The notes under the pieces: generated by a model | What the model was told of the DNA's origin: nothing | The model's input: only the letters and a program-made list of their open reading frames with translations | Database searches by the model: none | Shown: in pieces, positions 24,730 through 32,804 of the stretch | Layout: the number at the start of each line of letters is the position of its first letter | How positions within the stretch are numbered: position 1 is the stretch's first letter | From: Dichloromethanomonas sp964477085 | GTDB lineage: Bacteria; Bacillota; Desulfitobacteriia; Desulfitobacteriales; Syntrophobotulaceae | Assembly: GCA_964477085.1 (NCBI GenBank) | Contig: CAYZDF010000025.1 | Coordinates: 1 to 38,191 of the forward strand | Direction: 5' to 3' | DNA: 38,191 nucleotides | Translations under genes and position numbers: made by a program

Positions 24730-26067
24730 AAACATAATTTCCAATACATCTTCAATCGTCCTAACGTAACAAATAGAACAGTCCGTTTTGCCTAGCCTTT
24801 CGGCATTGACGTAGGGAACAATGCACTTTTCAAAACCGAACTTCTCTGACTCTCTGACTCTCTGCTCGATTTGAGATACTCCCCGAATTTCACCGGTTAA
24901 GCCCAGTTCTCCGATAAATGCCGTTCTCCCCAGAGGTTTCTCTTTCAATGCGGACATTACTGCAGCAATAACAGCCAAATCTGCTGCCGGTTCACTAACC
25001 TCAAGTCCTCCTGTGATATTCACAAAAACATCCCGGGTACTAAAGGAATAGCCTGCACGCTTGTCCAGTACCGCCAAAAGCATCAGTAAGCGATGGTAAT
25101 CCATTCCATTCACTGTTCTTCGAGGCGGCACATAGACGGAAGCTGTCACCAGAGCTTGGATCTCCACAAGTAGCGGTCTGGTTCCTTCCAGCGTAACCGC
25201 AATCGCCGAGCCGGCTGCGGCAGTAGAATGATCACCCATAAAGAGCAGAGAAGGGTTAGCAACTTCCGAAAGTCCATTACCTCGCATTTCAAATACCCCA
25301 ATTTCATTGGCTGAGCCAAAGCGATTTTTAACCGCTCGGAGTAAGCGGAAAATATGATGCTGATCACCTTCAAAGTACAGCACTGTGTCAACCATATGTT
25401 CCAGTACTCTTGGACCGGCAATAGCACCTTCCTTGGTGACATGCCCGACAAGAAAAACGGTAATTTCGTTCTCTTTCGCAAGCTTTAAGAGGAAAGCAGC
25501 TCCCTCTCGGACCTGACTCACACTGCCAGGAGCAGACTCCAAATCCTCAAGAACCATGGTCTGGATAGAATCAATAAACAGTACACGGTAGTTATGATCC
25601 AAGACCTCTTGTTTAACTGTCTCCAAAGAATTCTCCGTCAGAATATGGACACGCGGTGCGGTGATATTCATCCTGTCTGCCCGCAGTTTTATCTGTCTGG
25701 CTGATTCTTCTCCTGAAACATAGAGTACTTCAGCCTGACGGGAAAGATACTCCGCCATTTGCAAAAGGAGTGTAGATTTCCCAATCCCCGGTTCCCCACT
25801 TAAGAGTACGAATGACCCTTCAACAACTCCGCCCCCAAGAACTCGATTCAATTCCTGACTTCCGGTATCCATCCTATGTCCTTCAGACGTTTCAATATCA
25901 GTCAAAGGGGTCGCATAAGCGACCCCTTTGACACTTTTGCTTACATTTTTCTCCAACCGTTCTTCGACAAACGTATTCCATTCTCCACAACCCGGACAAC
26001 GTCCAAGCCAGCGTGTACTTTCCTGCCCGCATTCCTTACAGAAGAATCTCGTTTTGGACTTAGCCAA
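24727..26067 (-). CDS. radA: DNA repair protein RadA
   Basis: RecA-like branch-migration helicase acting in recombinational repair, 446 residues. N-terminal zinc finger C10-x2-C13...C24-x2-C27, Walker A GEPGIGKST (91-99), the RadA-specific KNRFG motif (247-251) and a C-terminal Lon-protease-like domain (about 270-446). The start is taken as the TTG at 26067 (then AKSKTRFFC), 8 nt after GGAGG, matching other RadA N-termini. An ATG seven codons upstream contains the ribosome binding site. It follows clpC closely, as in B. subtilis, but disA, which follows radA there, is absent. Confidence 0.95.
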   Translation of the reverse strand: MAKSKTRFFCKECGQESTRWLGRCPGCGEWNTFVEERLEKNVSKSVKGVAYATPLTDIETSEGHRMDTGSQELNRVLGGGVVEGSFVLLSGEPGIGKSTLLLQMAEYLSRQAEVLYVSGEESARQIKLRADRMNITAPRVHILTENSLETVKQEVLDHNYRVLFIDSIQTMVLEDLESAPGSVSQVREGAAFLLKLAKENEITVFLVGHVTKEGAIAGPRVLEHMVDTVLYFEGDQHHIFRLLRAVKNRFGSANEIGVFEMRGNGLSEVANPSLLFMGDHSTAAAGSAIAVTLEGTRPLLVEIQALVTASVYVPPRRTVNGMDYHRLLMLLAVLDKRAGYSFSTRDVFVNITGGLEVSEPAADLAVIAAVMSALKEKPLGRTAFIGELGLTGEIRGVSQIEQRVRESEKFGFEKCIVPYVNAERLGKTDCSICYVRTIEDVLEIMF

Positions 26068-26104
26068 GATCTCTTCCTCCAATCTCATTCTTTACAGGGG
26101 AGAA

Positions 26105-28600
26105 TCATTGGTTTTCAGTTTTCTTCCTCCTCCCCTTTTTGGCGGTCGCAGGAGAGCTTGATGGCTTACTGAGTACGAGTTCACCATCTCTAAGTTCGAC
26201 CACAATGGTATCACCAGTCTTGAACTCACCTTCCAGAATCTTTTCGGAGAGAGGATCTTCAATCAGCTTTTGGATAGCCCTTCTTAAAGGTCGAGCACCG
26301 AAGGCGGGGTCATTCCCCTCCTGAGCCAGGAATTTTAGAGCTTCATCCTCTAGTGAAAGCTGATAATCCTGTTCTTTCAATCTTTTACTAATATCATGGA
26401 TTAATATTCTGGTGATATCCACTAACTCTTCTTGCTTAAGCTGATGGAAGACTACCATTTCATCAACCCTATTAAGGAATTCTGGTTTAAAGGTTTTCTT
26501 CAGTTCTTCCATGATCCGGGAACTCATTGACTTATACTCACTGTCTTCACTTCTTCCTGCGATAAACCCGAGAGATTCGCGTTTGAGATAGGTTGCCCCG
26601 ACATTGGAAGTCATGATCAATACACAGTTTCTAAAGTCCACAACCCTGCCCTTGGAATCCGTTAAGCGACCATCTTCCAGGACTTGAAGCAGAATATTAA
26701 ATACTTCCGGATGGGCTTTTTCAATTTCATCAAAAAGAATAACACTATAGGGTTTCCTTCTGACCAGCTCCGTCAGTTGCCCTCCTTCATCATGTCCGAC
26801 ATACCCCGGAGGAGAACCAACCATCCTGGAGACCGCATGTTTCTCCATATATTCGGACATATCGATCCTGATCAGCGCATTCTCATCTCCAAATAAAGCT
26901 TCAGCAAGCGTTCTGGCTAATTGTGTTTTGCCTACACCAGTAGGCCCAAGGAAGATGAAGGAACCGATCGGACGCTTGGGGTCCTTGAGTCCGGCTCTGG
27001 CTCTTCGCACTGAGCGGGCAACCGCACTGACCGCCTCTTTCTGCCCTACAACTCTTTCATGGAGAATGTTTTCAAGTTTAAGAAGTCTTTCGCTTTCCTC
27101 TTCAGCAAGCTTATTCACAGGAATTCCGGTCCAACTGGAAACAATTCTGGAAATATCTTCAGGTCCCACAATGGCCATATCTTTTTCCCGATTGGATTCC
27201 CAGTTCTTACGGATCTCCAGCAGCTCCTGGCGTTCTTTCAACTCTTCGTCTCTGATCTGAGCGGCCTTTTCAAAGTCCTGGCTTTTAACCGCAGCTTCTT
27301 TTTCTTTCTTTAAATTATCAACTATTTCTTCCAGTTGTTTGAGGTCAGGCGGAGCGGTAAAGCTGCTTAGCCGTACCCGAGATGCGGCTTCATCCACGAG
27401 ATCAATAGCTTTATCAGGTAAGAACCGATCAGAGATATATCTGTCGGAAAGCTTAACTGCAGCCTCTATGGCCTCATCAGTGATCTTAACCCGGTGGTGA
27501 GCCTCATAACGGTCCCTTAGCCCTTGTAAAATGGCAATAGCCTCTTCTATATTGGGCTGACCGACATTGATGGGTTGAAATCTTCTCTCCAGTGCCGGAT
27601 CACGCTCAATATATTTCCGATATTCATCCAGCGTGGTTGCACCTATACACTGCATCTCTCCTCTGGCAAGAGCAGGTTTTAGAATATTGGCTGCATCGAT
27701 GGCACCTTCAGCAGCTCCTGCCCCGATAAGGGTATGAAGTTCGTCGATAAAAACGATGACATTCCCCGCCAGACGAATCTCTTCCATGACTTTCTTCATT
27801 CTTTCTTCGAATTCACCACGGTATTTAGTCCCGGCTACCATGGAAGACAGATCAAGTGTAACTACCCTTTTATCAGCAAGTATCTCAGGCACCTTATTAC
27901 CTACGATTCTTTGAGCAAGACCTTCAGCGATAGCTGTTTTACCTACACCAGGTTCTCCAATCAAAACCGGGTTGTTTTTGGTACGGCGACTTAGAACCTG
28001 AATCACTCTTTCAATTTCATTTTCCCTTCCAACCACAGGATCAAGCTTACTCTCCGTAGCCATTACCGTTAAATCCCGTCCGAACTCATTCAGGGTAGGC
28101 GTATTACTCTGCTGACTATTCTTACCTACATTACCTGCAGAACTGCCTGGCATCGGAGTACCCTCAGCTTCTCCGCCCAAGAGCGAAATTACCTGTTCCC
28201 ATATTTTCTCGGGACTTACTTTCAGATCAGCTAAAATTCTGGCAGCAATTCCTTCTCCTTCAATAATCAACCCCAAGAGAATATGTTCAGTACCTACATA
28301 GTTCACCCCTTGGCGATTGGCCTCTTCCGTAGCGATCTGAATAACTCTTTTCACCCTGGGAGAAAGCCCGACTTCACCGGTTACAGGCTGCTTAATACCT
28401 GTAGTCTGAATAATCTTGGCACTGATGCGTTCAGGATCAAGCCCTAATTCTTGTAAAGCCTGAGCTGCTATTCCTTCTCCTTCTTCAATCAATCCCAGGA
28501 GCAAATGCTCAGTGCCGATGATTTGATGACCCATACGTTTAGCTATGCTTTCAGCGAGCAAAAATACACGTTCTGCTCTTTGTGTGAATCTTCCTGCCAT
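26105..28600 (-). CDS. clpC: ATP-dependent Clp protease ATP-binding subunit ClpC
   Basis: Hsp100 unfoldase that feeds substrates, including McsB-marked phosphoarginine proteins, to ClpP. The product has 831 residues. Clp N-domain with two repeats (1-140), AAA1 with Walker A GEPGVGKT (215-222) and Walker B VIVFIDE (281-287), a middle domain with a UVR motif (about 425-459), then AAA2 with Walker A GPTGVGKT (552-559). The C-terminal tail is basic (AKKGRRKKTENQ). The ATG follows AAGGAAGGA. It is the fourth gene of the CtsR-controlled operon, 108 nt after mcsB. Confidence 0.97.
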   Translation of the reverse strand: MAGRFTQRAERVFLLAESIAKRMGHQIIGTEHLLLGLIEEGEGIAAQALQELGLDPERISAKIIQTTGIKQPVTGEVGLSPRVKRVIQIATEEANRQGVNYVGTEHILLGLIIEGEGIAARILADLKVSPEKIWEQVISLLGGEAEGTPMPGSSAGNVGKNSQQSNTPTLNEFGRDLTVMATESKLDPVVGRENEIERVIQVLSRRTKNNPVLIGEPGVGKTAIAEGLAQRIVGNKVPEILADKRVVTLDLSSMVAGTKYRGEFEERMKKVMEEIRLAGNVIVFIDELHTLIGAGAAEGAIDAANILKPALARGEMQCIGATTLDEYRKYIERDPALERRFQPINVGQPNIEEAIAILQGLRDRYEAHHRVKITDEAIEAAVKLSDRYISDRFLPDKAIDLVDEAASRVRLSSFTAPPDLKQLEEIVDNLKKEKEAAVKSQDFEKAAQIRDEELKERQELLEIRKNWESNREKDMAIVGPEDISRIVSSWTGIPVNKLAEEESERLLKLENILHERVVGQKEAVSAVARSVRRARAGLKDPKRPIGSFIFLGPTGVGKTQLARTLAEALFGDENALIRIDMSEYMEKHAVSRMVGSPPGYVGHDEGGQLTELVRRKPYSVILFDEIEKAHPEVFNILLQVLEDGRLTDSKGRVVDFRNCVLIMTSNVGATYLKRESLGFIAGRSEDSEYKSMSSRIMEELKKTFKPEFLNRVDEMVVFHQLKQEELVDITRILIHDISKRLKEQDYQLSLEDEALKFLAQEGNDPAFGARPLRRAIQKLIEDPLSEKILEGEFKTGDTIVVELRDGELVLSKPSSSPATAKKGRRKKTENQ

Positions 28601-28708
28601 ATTTTTATCCTTCCTTTCTGTAGTACATGAATTCTATCGTAACTGATGTTCATGAATTTATATCGTAAACAATACAGATTTTACCTCATGTTCTGTTATA
28701 CACCATCC

Positions 28709-29758
28709 TTAAGCTGAGATGTGATATACCTTGCGCAAGAAATTTCCTCTTTCATAATTGAGAAAATGCCCGTCTAAAGGCTTTTCTGTTTTATACTGCA
28801 GTGAACCATGAAGAGAGTTCACAAGAAGTGAGACAAACCCTGCAGGAACTCGGGGAAGTATGCCCATATCAATTCCCAGTCGATCTTCCGAGAGATAATT
28901 AAATGTTTCCTCTGAGGTAAGTAATCGTGCATTCTCGAGCACTCCACGCGCTCGCCATACCTTGTCCTCGATTATGAGCGGAGCTTCCTTCTTGAGTGTC
29001 TCCCTGGCCTGTAATTCATGTTCAACAATCTGTTTGGAGACCGCCTCCAGGTTTGTTAGTGTATCCTCTTCAGCCTTACCTAAGGTTACCTGGTTTGATA
29101 TTTGAAAAATGTTTCCAAATGCTCTTGAACCTTCACCGTAGAGGCCTCTAACAGCTAACCCTAAGGGAGCGAGGGCACCAAGTACTTGTTGTACTTGATT
29201 AGTAAAGACAAGAGCGGGTAGGTGTACCATAACTGAGACTCTCATTCCTGTTCCGACATTCGTGGGACAAGAAGTAAGATACCCGAACTTTTCCTTATAA
29301 GCGATGTCAATGTCCTTTTCCAGGTGATCATCGATACGATCAGCCAGTATCAGGGCTTCGCGCAAATTATTACCGGGCATGAGCACCTGTATTCTTATAT
29401 GATCTTCTTCGTTAATCATAATAGATATTTTGTGATTCTCGGAGACAGCTACCCCTTTAGCAAAACTAAGCTGGGTGAAAGCGGGGCTTATCAGATGTTT
29501 TTCAACTAGAACTTTCTTTTCTACCTCTGTCAATCGATCCAAAGGCAGATATAAAAGTTTTTCTTCAGCTGTGTTAAATGTCTCTAATGATCGATTAATA
29601 GTCTGCTCAACGGTCTTTGCTCCCTCTTCATCCAAAGCATGCGGAAAAGCTTTATTTGCGATGTTCCTTGCCATTCTGACCCGGGTACTTAAAACAATGG
29701 GAAGTCCCTCTTCTTTCATCCAATAGCTATCCTTAGACAGCAAGTCCCGGTAAGTCAT
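28709..29758 (-). CDS. mcsB: Protein arginine kinase McsB
   Basis: Phosphorylates arginine residues to mark proteins for ClpCP degradation and inactivates CtsR, 349 residues. The phosphagen-kinase-like fold is shown by STRVRMARNI (24-33), NEEDHIRIQ (116-124) and the nucleotide-binding loop SCPTNVGTGMR with Cys164. The C-terminal helical domain carries a phosphoarginine-binding region (RLGIDMG). Its ATG overlaps the mcsA stop by 4 nt (ATGA), so translation is coupled to its activator McsA. Confidence 0.96.
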   Translation of the reverse strand: MTYRDLLSKDSYWMKEEGLPIVLSTRVRMARNIANKAFPHALDEEGAKTVEQTINRSLETFNTAEEKLLYLPLDRLTEVEKKVLVEKHLISPAFTQLSFAKGVAVSENHKISIMINEEDHIRIQVLMPGNNLREALILADRIDDHLEKDIDIAYKEKFGYLTSCPTNVGTGMRVSVMVHLPALVFTNQVQQVLGALAPLGLAVRGLYGEGSRAFGNIFQISNQVTLGKAEEDTLTNLEAVSKQIVEHELQARETLKKEAPLIIEDKVWRARGVLENARLLTSEETFNYLSEDRLGIDMGILPRVPAGFVSLLVNSLHGSLQYKTEKPLDGHFLNYERGNFLRKVYHISA

Positions 29759-30276
29759 AGCTCCTCACCCCCGGCCTTCTTTTCCAGCTCTCTGATCCTA
29801 TCGCGGATGACAGCCGCTTTTTCAAATTCTTCTTGCTGAATTAGATTCTGAAGCTTACTGCGCAACTCAGCAAGTTCTTGCTTACTTCGGAATACTTTAC
29901 CCCCACGGACCGGAATTTTCCCCACATGAGAACCACCTCCGTGGATCCGTCTTAAAAGCAATTCCATTTGGGGTTCAAATTGATCGTAACACTTGCTGCA
30001 GCCCATTCGTCCAGCTTGTTGAATTTGGGAGAATGTTCTGCCACACCCTGGACATTTCTCCTGCTCTGGATTGAATATCTGCTCGCTTTGTCCGGCGGGG
30101 TTCATTCCAAAGAGTGCTTGCAAGAAATCAGAGACCATTCCGGGATAAAGACTAAATCCAAATCCCTGAACCTTTTGCGCACATTCTGAACAAAGATACA
30201 TTTCGGTCGTTTGCCCATTAATGATCTTTGTCAAATGAACAGTTGATTCTCGTTGATTACAATTTTGACAAAGCAT
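29755..30276 (-). CDS. mcsA: McsA, activator of McsB
   Basis: Zinc-binding modulator of CtsR and McsB, 173 residues. There are four CxxC pairs (Cys3/6, 29/32, 75/78, 93/96), a Gly-rich linker (GGGSHVGK, 113-120) and a C-terminal UVR motif (136-165, QEEFEKAAVIRDRIRELE) like that in ClpC. The ATG follows GAGGAGGG. It lies between ctsR and mcsB in the standard order. Confidence 0.96.
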   Translation of the reverse strand: MLCQNCNQRESTVHLTKIINGQTTEMYLCSECAQKVQGFGFSLYPGMVSDFLQALFGMNPAGQSEQIFNPEQEKCPGCGRTFSQIQQAGRMGCSKCYDQFEPQMELLLRRIHGGGSHVGKIPVRGGKVFRSKQELAELRSKLQNLIQQEEFEKAAVIRDRIRELEKKAGGEEL

Positions 30277-30333
30277 GAAAATCCCTCCTCAAAAGAAATA
30301 CGATCAAAAAGTGCAGGTTATGCTCACCAAAGA

Positions 30334-30801
30334 TTAAATATCATCCCTACACATATTCGCGAGTATTTCTTTCATCATTCTGGCTCTGAGAACTTCAGGC
30401 GAAGGCACGATATCAGCCAGTATTCTGTCCGGAAAAATACTTTTAATCAGGATAGCTTCCCTTTTTGTAAAGATCTCTTCCTCTTCCAGCCGGTCGATTA
30501 GATTATAGGCCCTGTCTTGAGAAAGCTCATCTCCAATCAGCTCTCCCATCAGACGCTGGAATTTACCCTCAGGATCCAGACCTAGCCGAACGATCCTTAA
30601 GTATCCACCCCCACCTCTTCTGCTTTCAACAAGATAGCCTCTCTCAGCAGTGAACCTGGTTGTTAAAACATAGTTGATCTGAGAAGGAGCGCAGGAGAAA
30701 GTATCGGCAAGAAAACCTCTTTGGAGAACGACATATCCTTCCTCTGCCTGCCCTAATATTCTTTTGAGGTATTCTTCTATTCGATCTGCCAAATTGCTCA
30801 T
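30334..30801 (-). CDS. ctsR: Transcriptional repressor CtsR
   Basis: Heat-sensing repressor of class III heat-shock genes, 155 residues. The winged helix-turn-helix is in the N-terminal half, with the thermosensing glycine loop RRGGGGY (61-67), whose Arg62 is a McsB target in relatives. The C-terminal helical dimer domain follows (EEEIFTKREAILIKS). The ATG follows GTGAGGA. Upstream on the same strand are three CtsR-like boxes (30825-30887), consistent with autoregulation. Confidence 0.96.
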   Translation of the reverse strand: MSNLADRIEEYLKRILGQAEEGYVVLQRGFLADTFSCAPSQINYVLTTRFTAERGYLVESRRGGGGYLRIVRLGLDPEGKFQRLMGELIGDELSQDRAYNLIDRLEEEEIFTKREAILIKSIFPDRILADIVPSPEVLRARMMKEILANMCRDDI

Positions 30802-30824
30802 ATTCTAAATCCTCACTTTACAGG

Positions 30825-30887
30825 TTGACCTTTATTGACTTTATGACCTTTATTGACCTTTGGTCTTATTCTAACCTTTTTTGACAT
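30825..30887 (-). promoter_or_regulatory. CtsR operator array and promoter of the ctsR operon
   Basis: Three heptad-pair sites of the form RGTCAAN-AAA-GGTCAN occur on the minus strand: 30825-30841, 30843-30859 and a weaker one at 30871-30887. The promoter TTTTCA (30896-30891), 17-nt spacer, TAGAAT (30873-30868) is overlapped by the third box. The first two boxes lie just downstream of the predicted start (about 30861). This is the layout of CtsR autoregulation. Confidence 0.85.
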
Positions 30888-30944
30888 TTTTGAAAACTAC
30901 TTTTGTTCATTTGATTATAGAAAAAATAAAAAAACTATAAAAAA

Positions 30945-30971
30945 ACAAGCCTCCATTCATCTGAGGCTTGT
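30945..30971 (-). terminator. Intrinsic terminator of the tail-anchored protein gene
   Basis: Minus strand 9-bp stem ACAAGCCTC/GAGGCTTGT (30971-30963 with 30953-30945), 9-nt loop, followed by TTTTTTTATAGTTTTTTTA. It isolates the upstream gene from the CtsR promoter. Confidence 0.9.
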
Positions 30972-31035
30972 TATGTGGCGAAATCGAAGTCATTGTAACG
31001 TTATTTATGTAACATATAATACTTACCACTTATAT

Positions 31036-31809
31036 TTAGTTACAGAAATAATAGTACCACACCCACAGACCAAATACTGTAGCAGCAACGATCGCTATGA
31101 GAAAAACGAGTTTAAAACCCCCGAAGGAAGGTCTTTCCTCAACCGGTTCAATCTCGCTGCTCAAGATAATATCTTTAATCTCATTATCTTTTGTCATTGA
31201 TTGTTCAGATTGCCTTCCACTAAGATTAGTAAAGCTGATTTTCTCATCAGATCCTACTTCAGCTTCTTGATCATCATTCAAACTAAATGATTCGCCACAG
31301 GCTAAATCATTTGAAGTCTCGGATGGAGAATCCTCTTGGTCATCTAAACCGAGTAAAGGTTCTTTTTCCTCAACCTGAAAACCATCTTCTTCCTGGGTTG
31401 CAACTGCATGGGCCATAAAGGGTCTTTGAATGTCTTCCTGAATATGACTGAAATCAATCTGTCTGTCTTTGTACAGAGAGTTGGACTGTTCGAGCGGAGC
31501 TTGGACCTCTGGCTGATATTCCTTTAGTTGAGACCTGCCCTCTCCCAAAAGGATGGCACGAACATCCTCTTCTTCAACCGGTTGCTTGGTAACAATATCT
31601 GTACTACTGGACTCCATTATTATGTTTCTTATTGAAGGAGCTTCCCTGATAATACCCTGGATATCCGTTCCATCCTCTTCTATAGTACTTCTCAATGATT
31701 CTGCTCCATCTGGAAAGGATTTTTGTTCAATATCGTTCCAATAGAGACCGCCTTCCAACAACTGTTGAATCTCTTCAGGGTCTAACCAAATCTCCTTTTC
31801 CCTTTTCAT
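31036..31809 (-). CDS. Orphan acidic tail-anchored membrane protein
   Basis: I do not recognise this 257-residue protein. Residues 1-225 are acidic and low in hydrophobics, probably mostly disordered. One transmembrane segment (about 231-252) ends with only a few residues outside, so it would be tail-anchored with the N-terminus in the cytoplasm. Five short related motifs recur: LDPEEIQQLLEGG (9-21), DIQGIIREA (49-57), SIRNIIME (59-66), EEEDVRAILLGEG (79-91) and NEIKDIILSS (209-218). The first resembles the FliM/FliY N-terminal peptide (EEIDALL), which is only a resemblance. A possible extended -10 promoter is at 31845-31853. The ribosome binding site is poor (GGGGG, 10 nt). Confidence 0.75.
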   Translation of the reverse strand: MKREKEIWLDPEEIQQLLEGGLYWNDIEQKSFPDGAESLRSTIEEDGTDIQGIIREAPSIRNIIMESSSTDIVTKQPVEEEDVRAILLGEGRSQLKEYQPEVQAPLEQSNSLYKDRQIDFSHIQEDIQRPFMAHAVATQEEDGFQVEEKEPLLGLDDQEDSPSETSNDLACGESFSLNDDQEAEVGSDEKISFTNLSGRQSEQSMTKDNEIKDIILSSEIEPVEERPSFGGFKLVFLIAIVAATVFGLWVWYYYFCN

Positions 31810-31844
31810 CTATTCAAAACCCCCATAGGTGAAAAAAATCGATT

Positions 31845-31853
31845 ATTATAACA
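31845..31853 (-). promoter_or_regulatory. Possible extended -10 promoter of the tail-anchored gene
   Basis: Minus strand TGT-TATAAT with a poor -35. The start at about 31838 lies 29 nt before the ATG. Confidence 0.4.
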
Positions 31854-31884
31854 TTTAGTAGTTCTACAAAGATATATATAATCC

Positions 31885-31905
31885 TGTTGACTGACACAGT
31901 CTACA
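31885..31905. promoter_or_regulatory. Operator-like 21-bp dyad in divergent region
   Basis: TGTTGACTG, 3-nt spacer, CAGTCTACA: the arms are inverted repeats with one mismatch per arm. It lies between the divergent tail-anchored and Nudix genes, near where a -35 for the minus-strand gene would be. No regulator gene is adjacent. Confidence 0.5.
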
Positions 31906-31983
31906 GAAAAAATATATTGTTCCATATTGTACCAGGCTATAACCAAATACTCCTCGTTTATCACAGACTTATGATCTTAGATA

Positions 31984-31992
31984 TGCTAAAAT
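31984..31992 (+). promoter_or_regulatory. Possible extended -10 promoter of the Nudix gene
   Basis: TGC-TAAAAT (31984-31992) with no recognisable -35. The start at about 31999 leaves a 36-nt leader. Confidence 0.4.
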
Positions 31993-32034
31993 AAATAAGA
32001 TTTTAACACACGCAGAAAGAAGGTTTAAGTATCA

Positions 32035-32637
32035 ATGCCTCCTATTTATACGGAATTTAATTATTGCCCAATCTGTGCAAAAAAGTTGGAGAAGACTTTG
32101 ATAGAAAGCAAGCTAAGGAAAAGTTGTCCTGCCTGTAGTTTTATCCATTGGGGTGAGTACTCTGTGGGTGTTGGCGGGATTCTCCTCCGCGGGAACAAGG
32201 GCCTGATTGTTCAACGTGCCATTAACCCTGGCCGGGGCAGGTGGACCATCCCAGGAGGTTATGTTGAGCAGGGCGAAAAGATCGCTGACGCTGTGGTACG
32301 TGAAGTAAGGGAAGAAACAGGTCTCATTACAGAACCCGTCAGTGTTTTTGCAGTAAAAGACCGCCCTCAGGATATGCCTGGTATTAAACATGATATCTAC
32401 ATCGTTTTCTTACTGCGATACCTCGTCGGGGAACTGAACCCCGATCCGCATGAGGTCTTACAAGCTGGCTTCTATACGCCAAAAGAATGCGAGCAATTAA
32501 ATATCGCTCCTTTAAGTGTCCATGTAATTAAAAAAGCCATTGATTATGAGCAAAAAGGGGTTCAAGCACCTGGTTTCATTTTGAAAAAAGATATCCAAAT
32601 CGTCGGGTCTCTCTCGGAACTTTTTGCCTTGCCTTAA
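32035..32637 (+). CDS. Nudix hydrolase with N-terminal zinc ribbon
   Basis: A 200-residue Nudix pyrophosphohydrolase. The zinc ribbon is Cys11-x2-Cys14 and Cys31-x2-Cys34, as in NudC and ADP-ribose pyrophosphatase relatives. The Nudix box is complete: Gly75-x5-Glu81-x7-Arg89-Glu90-Val-x-Glu93-Glu94-x-Gly96-Leu97. The substrate (a nucleoside diphosphate linked to another group) cannot be told. The ribosome binding site is AGAAGG, a long 11 nt before the ATG. It is monocistronic, with a terminator-like hairpin downstream. Confidence 0.93.
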   Translation: MPPIYTEFNYCPICAKKLEKTLIESKLRKSCPACSFIHWGEYSVGVGGILLRGNKGLIVQRAINPGRGRWTIPGGYVEQGEKIADAVVREVREETGLITEPVSVFAVKDRPQDMPGIKHDIYIVFLLRYLVGELNPDPHEVLQAGFYTPKECEQLNIAPLSVHVIKKAIDYEQKGVQAPGFILKKDIQIVGSLSELFALP

Positions 32638-32716
32638 AGAAAATGAGAAATATTGTGACTCATTAAGTCATGATTAAATTCTATTTGTTAGACTGCGCCA
32701 TGCTGGACATACCAAC

Positions 32717-32756
32717 ACGAAGAAGGTTTCCGAGAGGGAATCTTCTTCGTTTATGG
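32717..32756 (+). terminator. Hairpin terminator between convergent Nudix and DUF3810 genes
   Basis: A 15-bp stem (32717-32731 with 32736-32750) with a GAGA loop and two G-T pairs, followed by TTTATGGCC on the plus strand. Since the genes converge it may serve both, though the tract on the minus strand is not T-rich. Confidence 0.6.
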
Positions 32757-32804
32757 CCTTTATTACCGTTTAGTTTAGAGCGTCTTTGCTATCAATTTTG
32801 TAAC

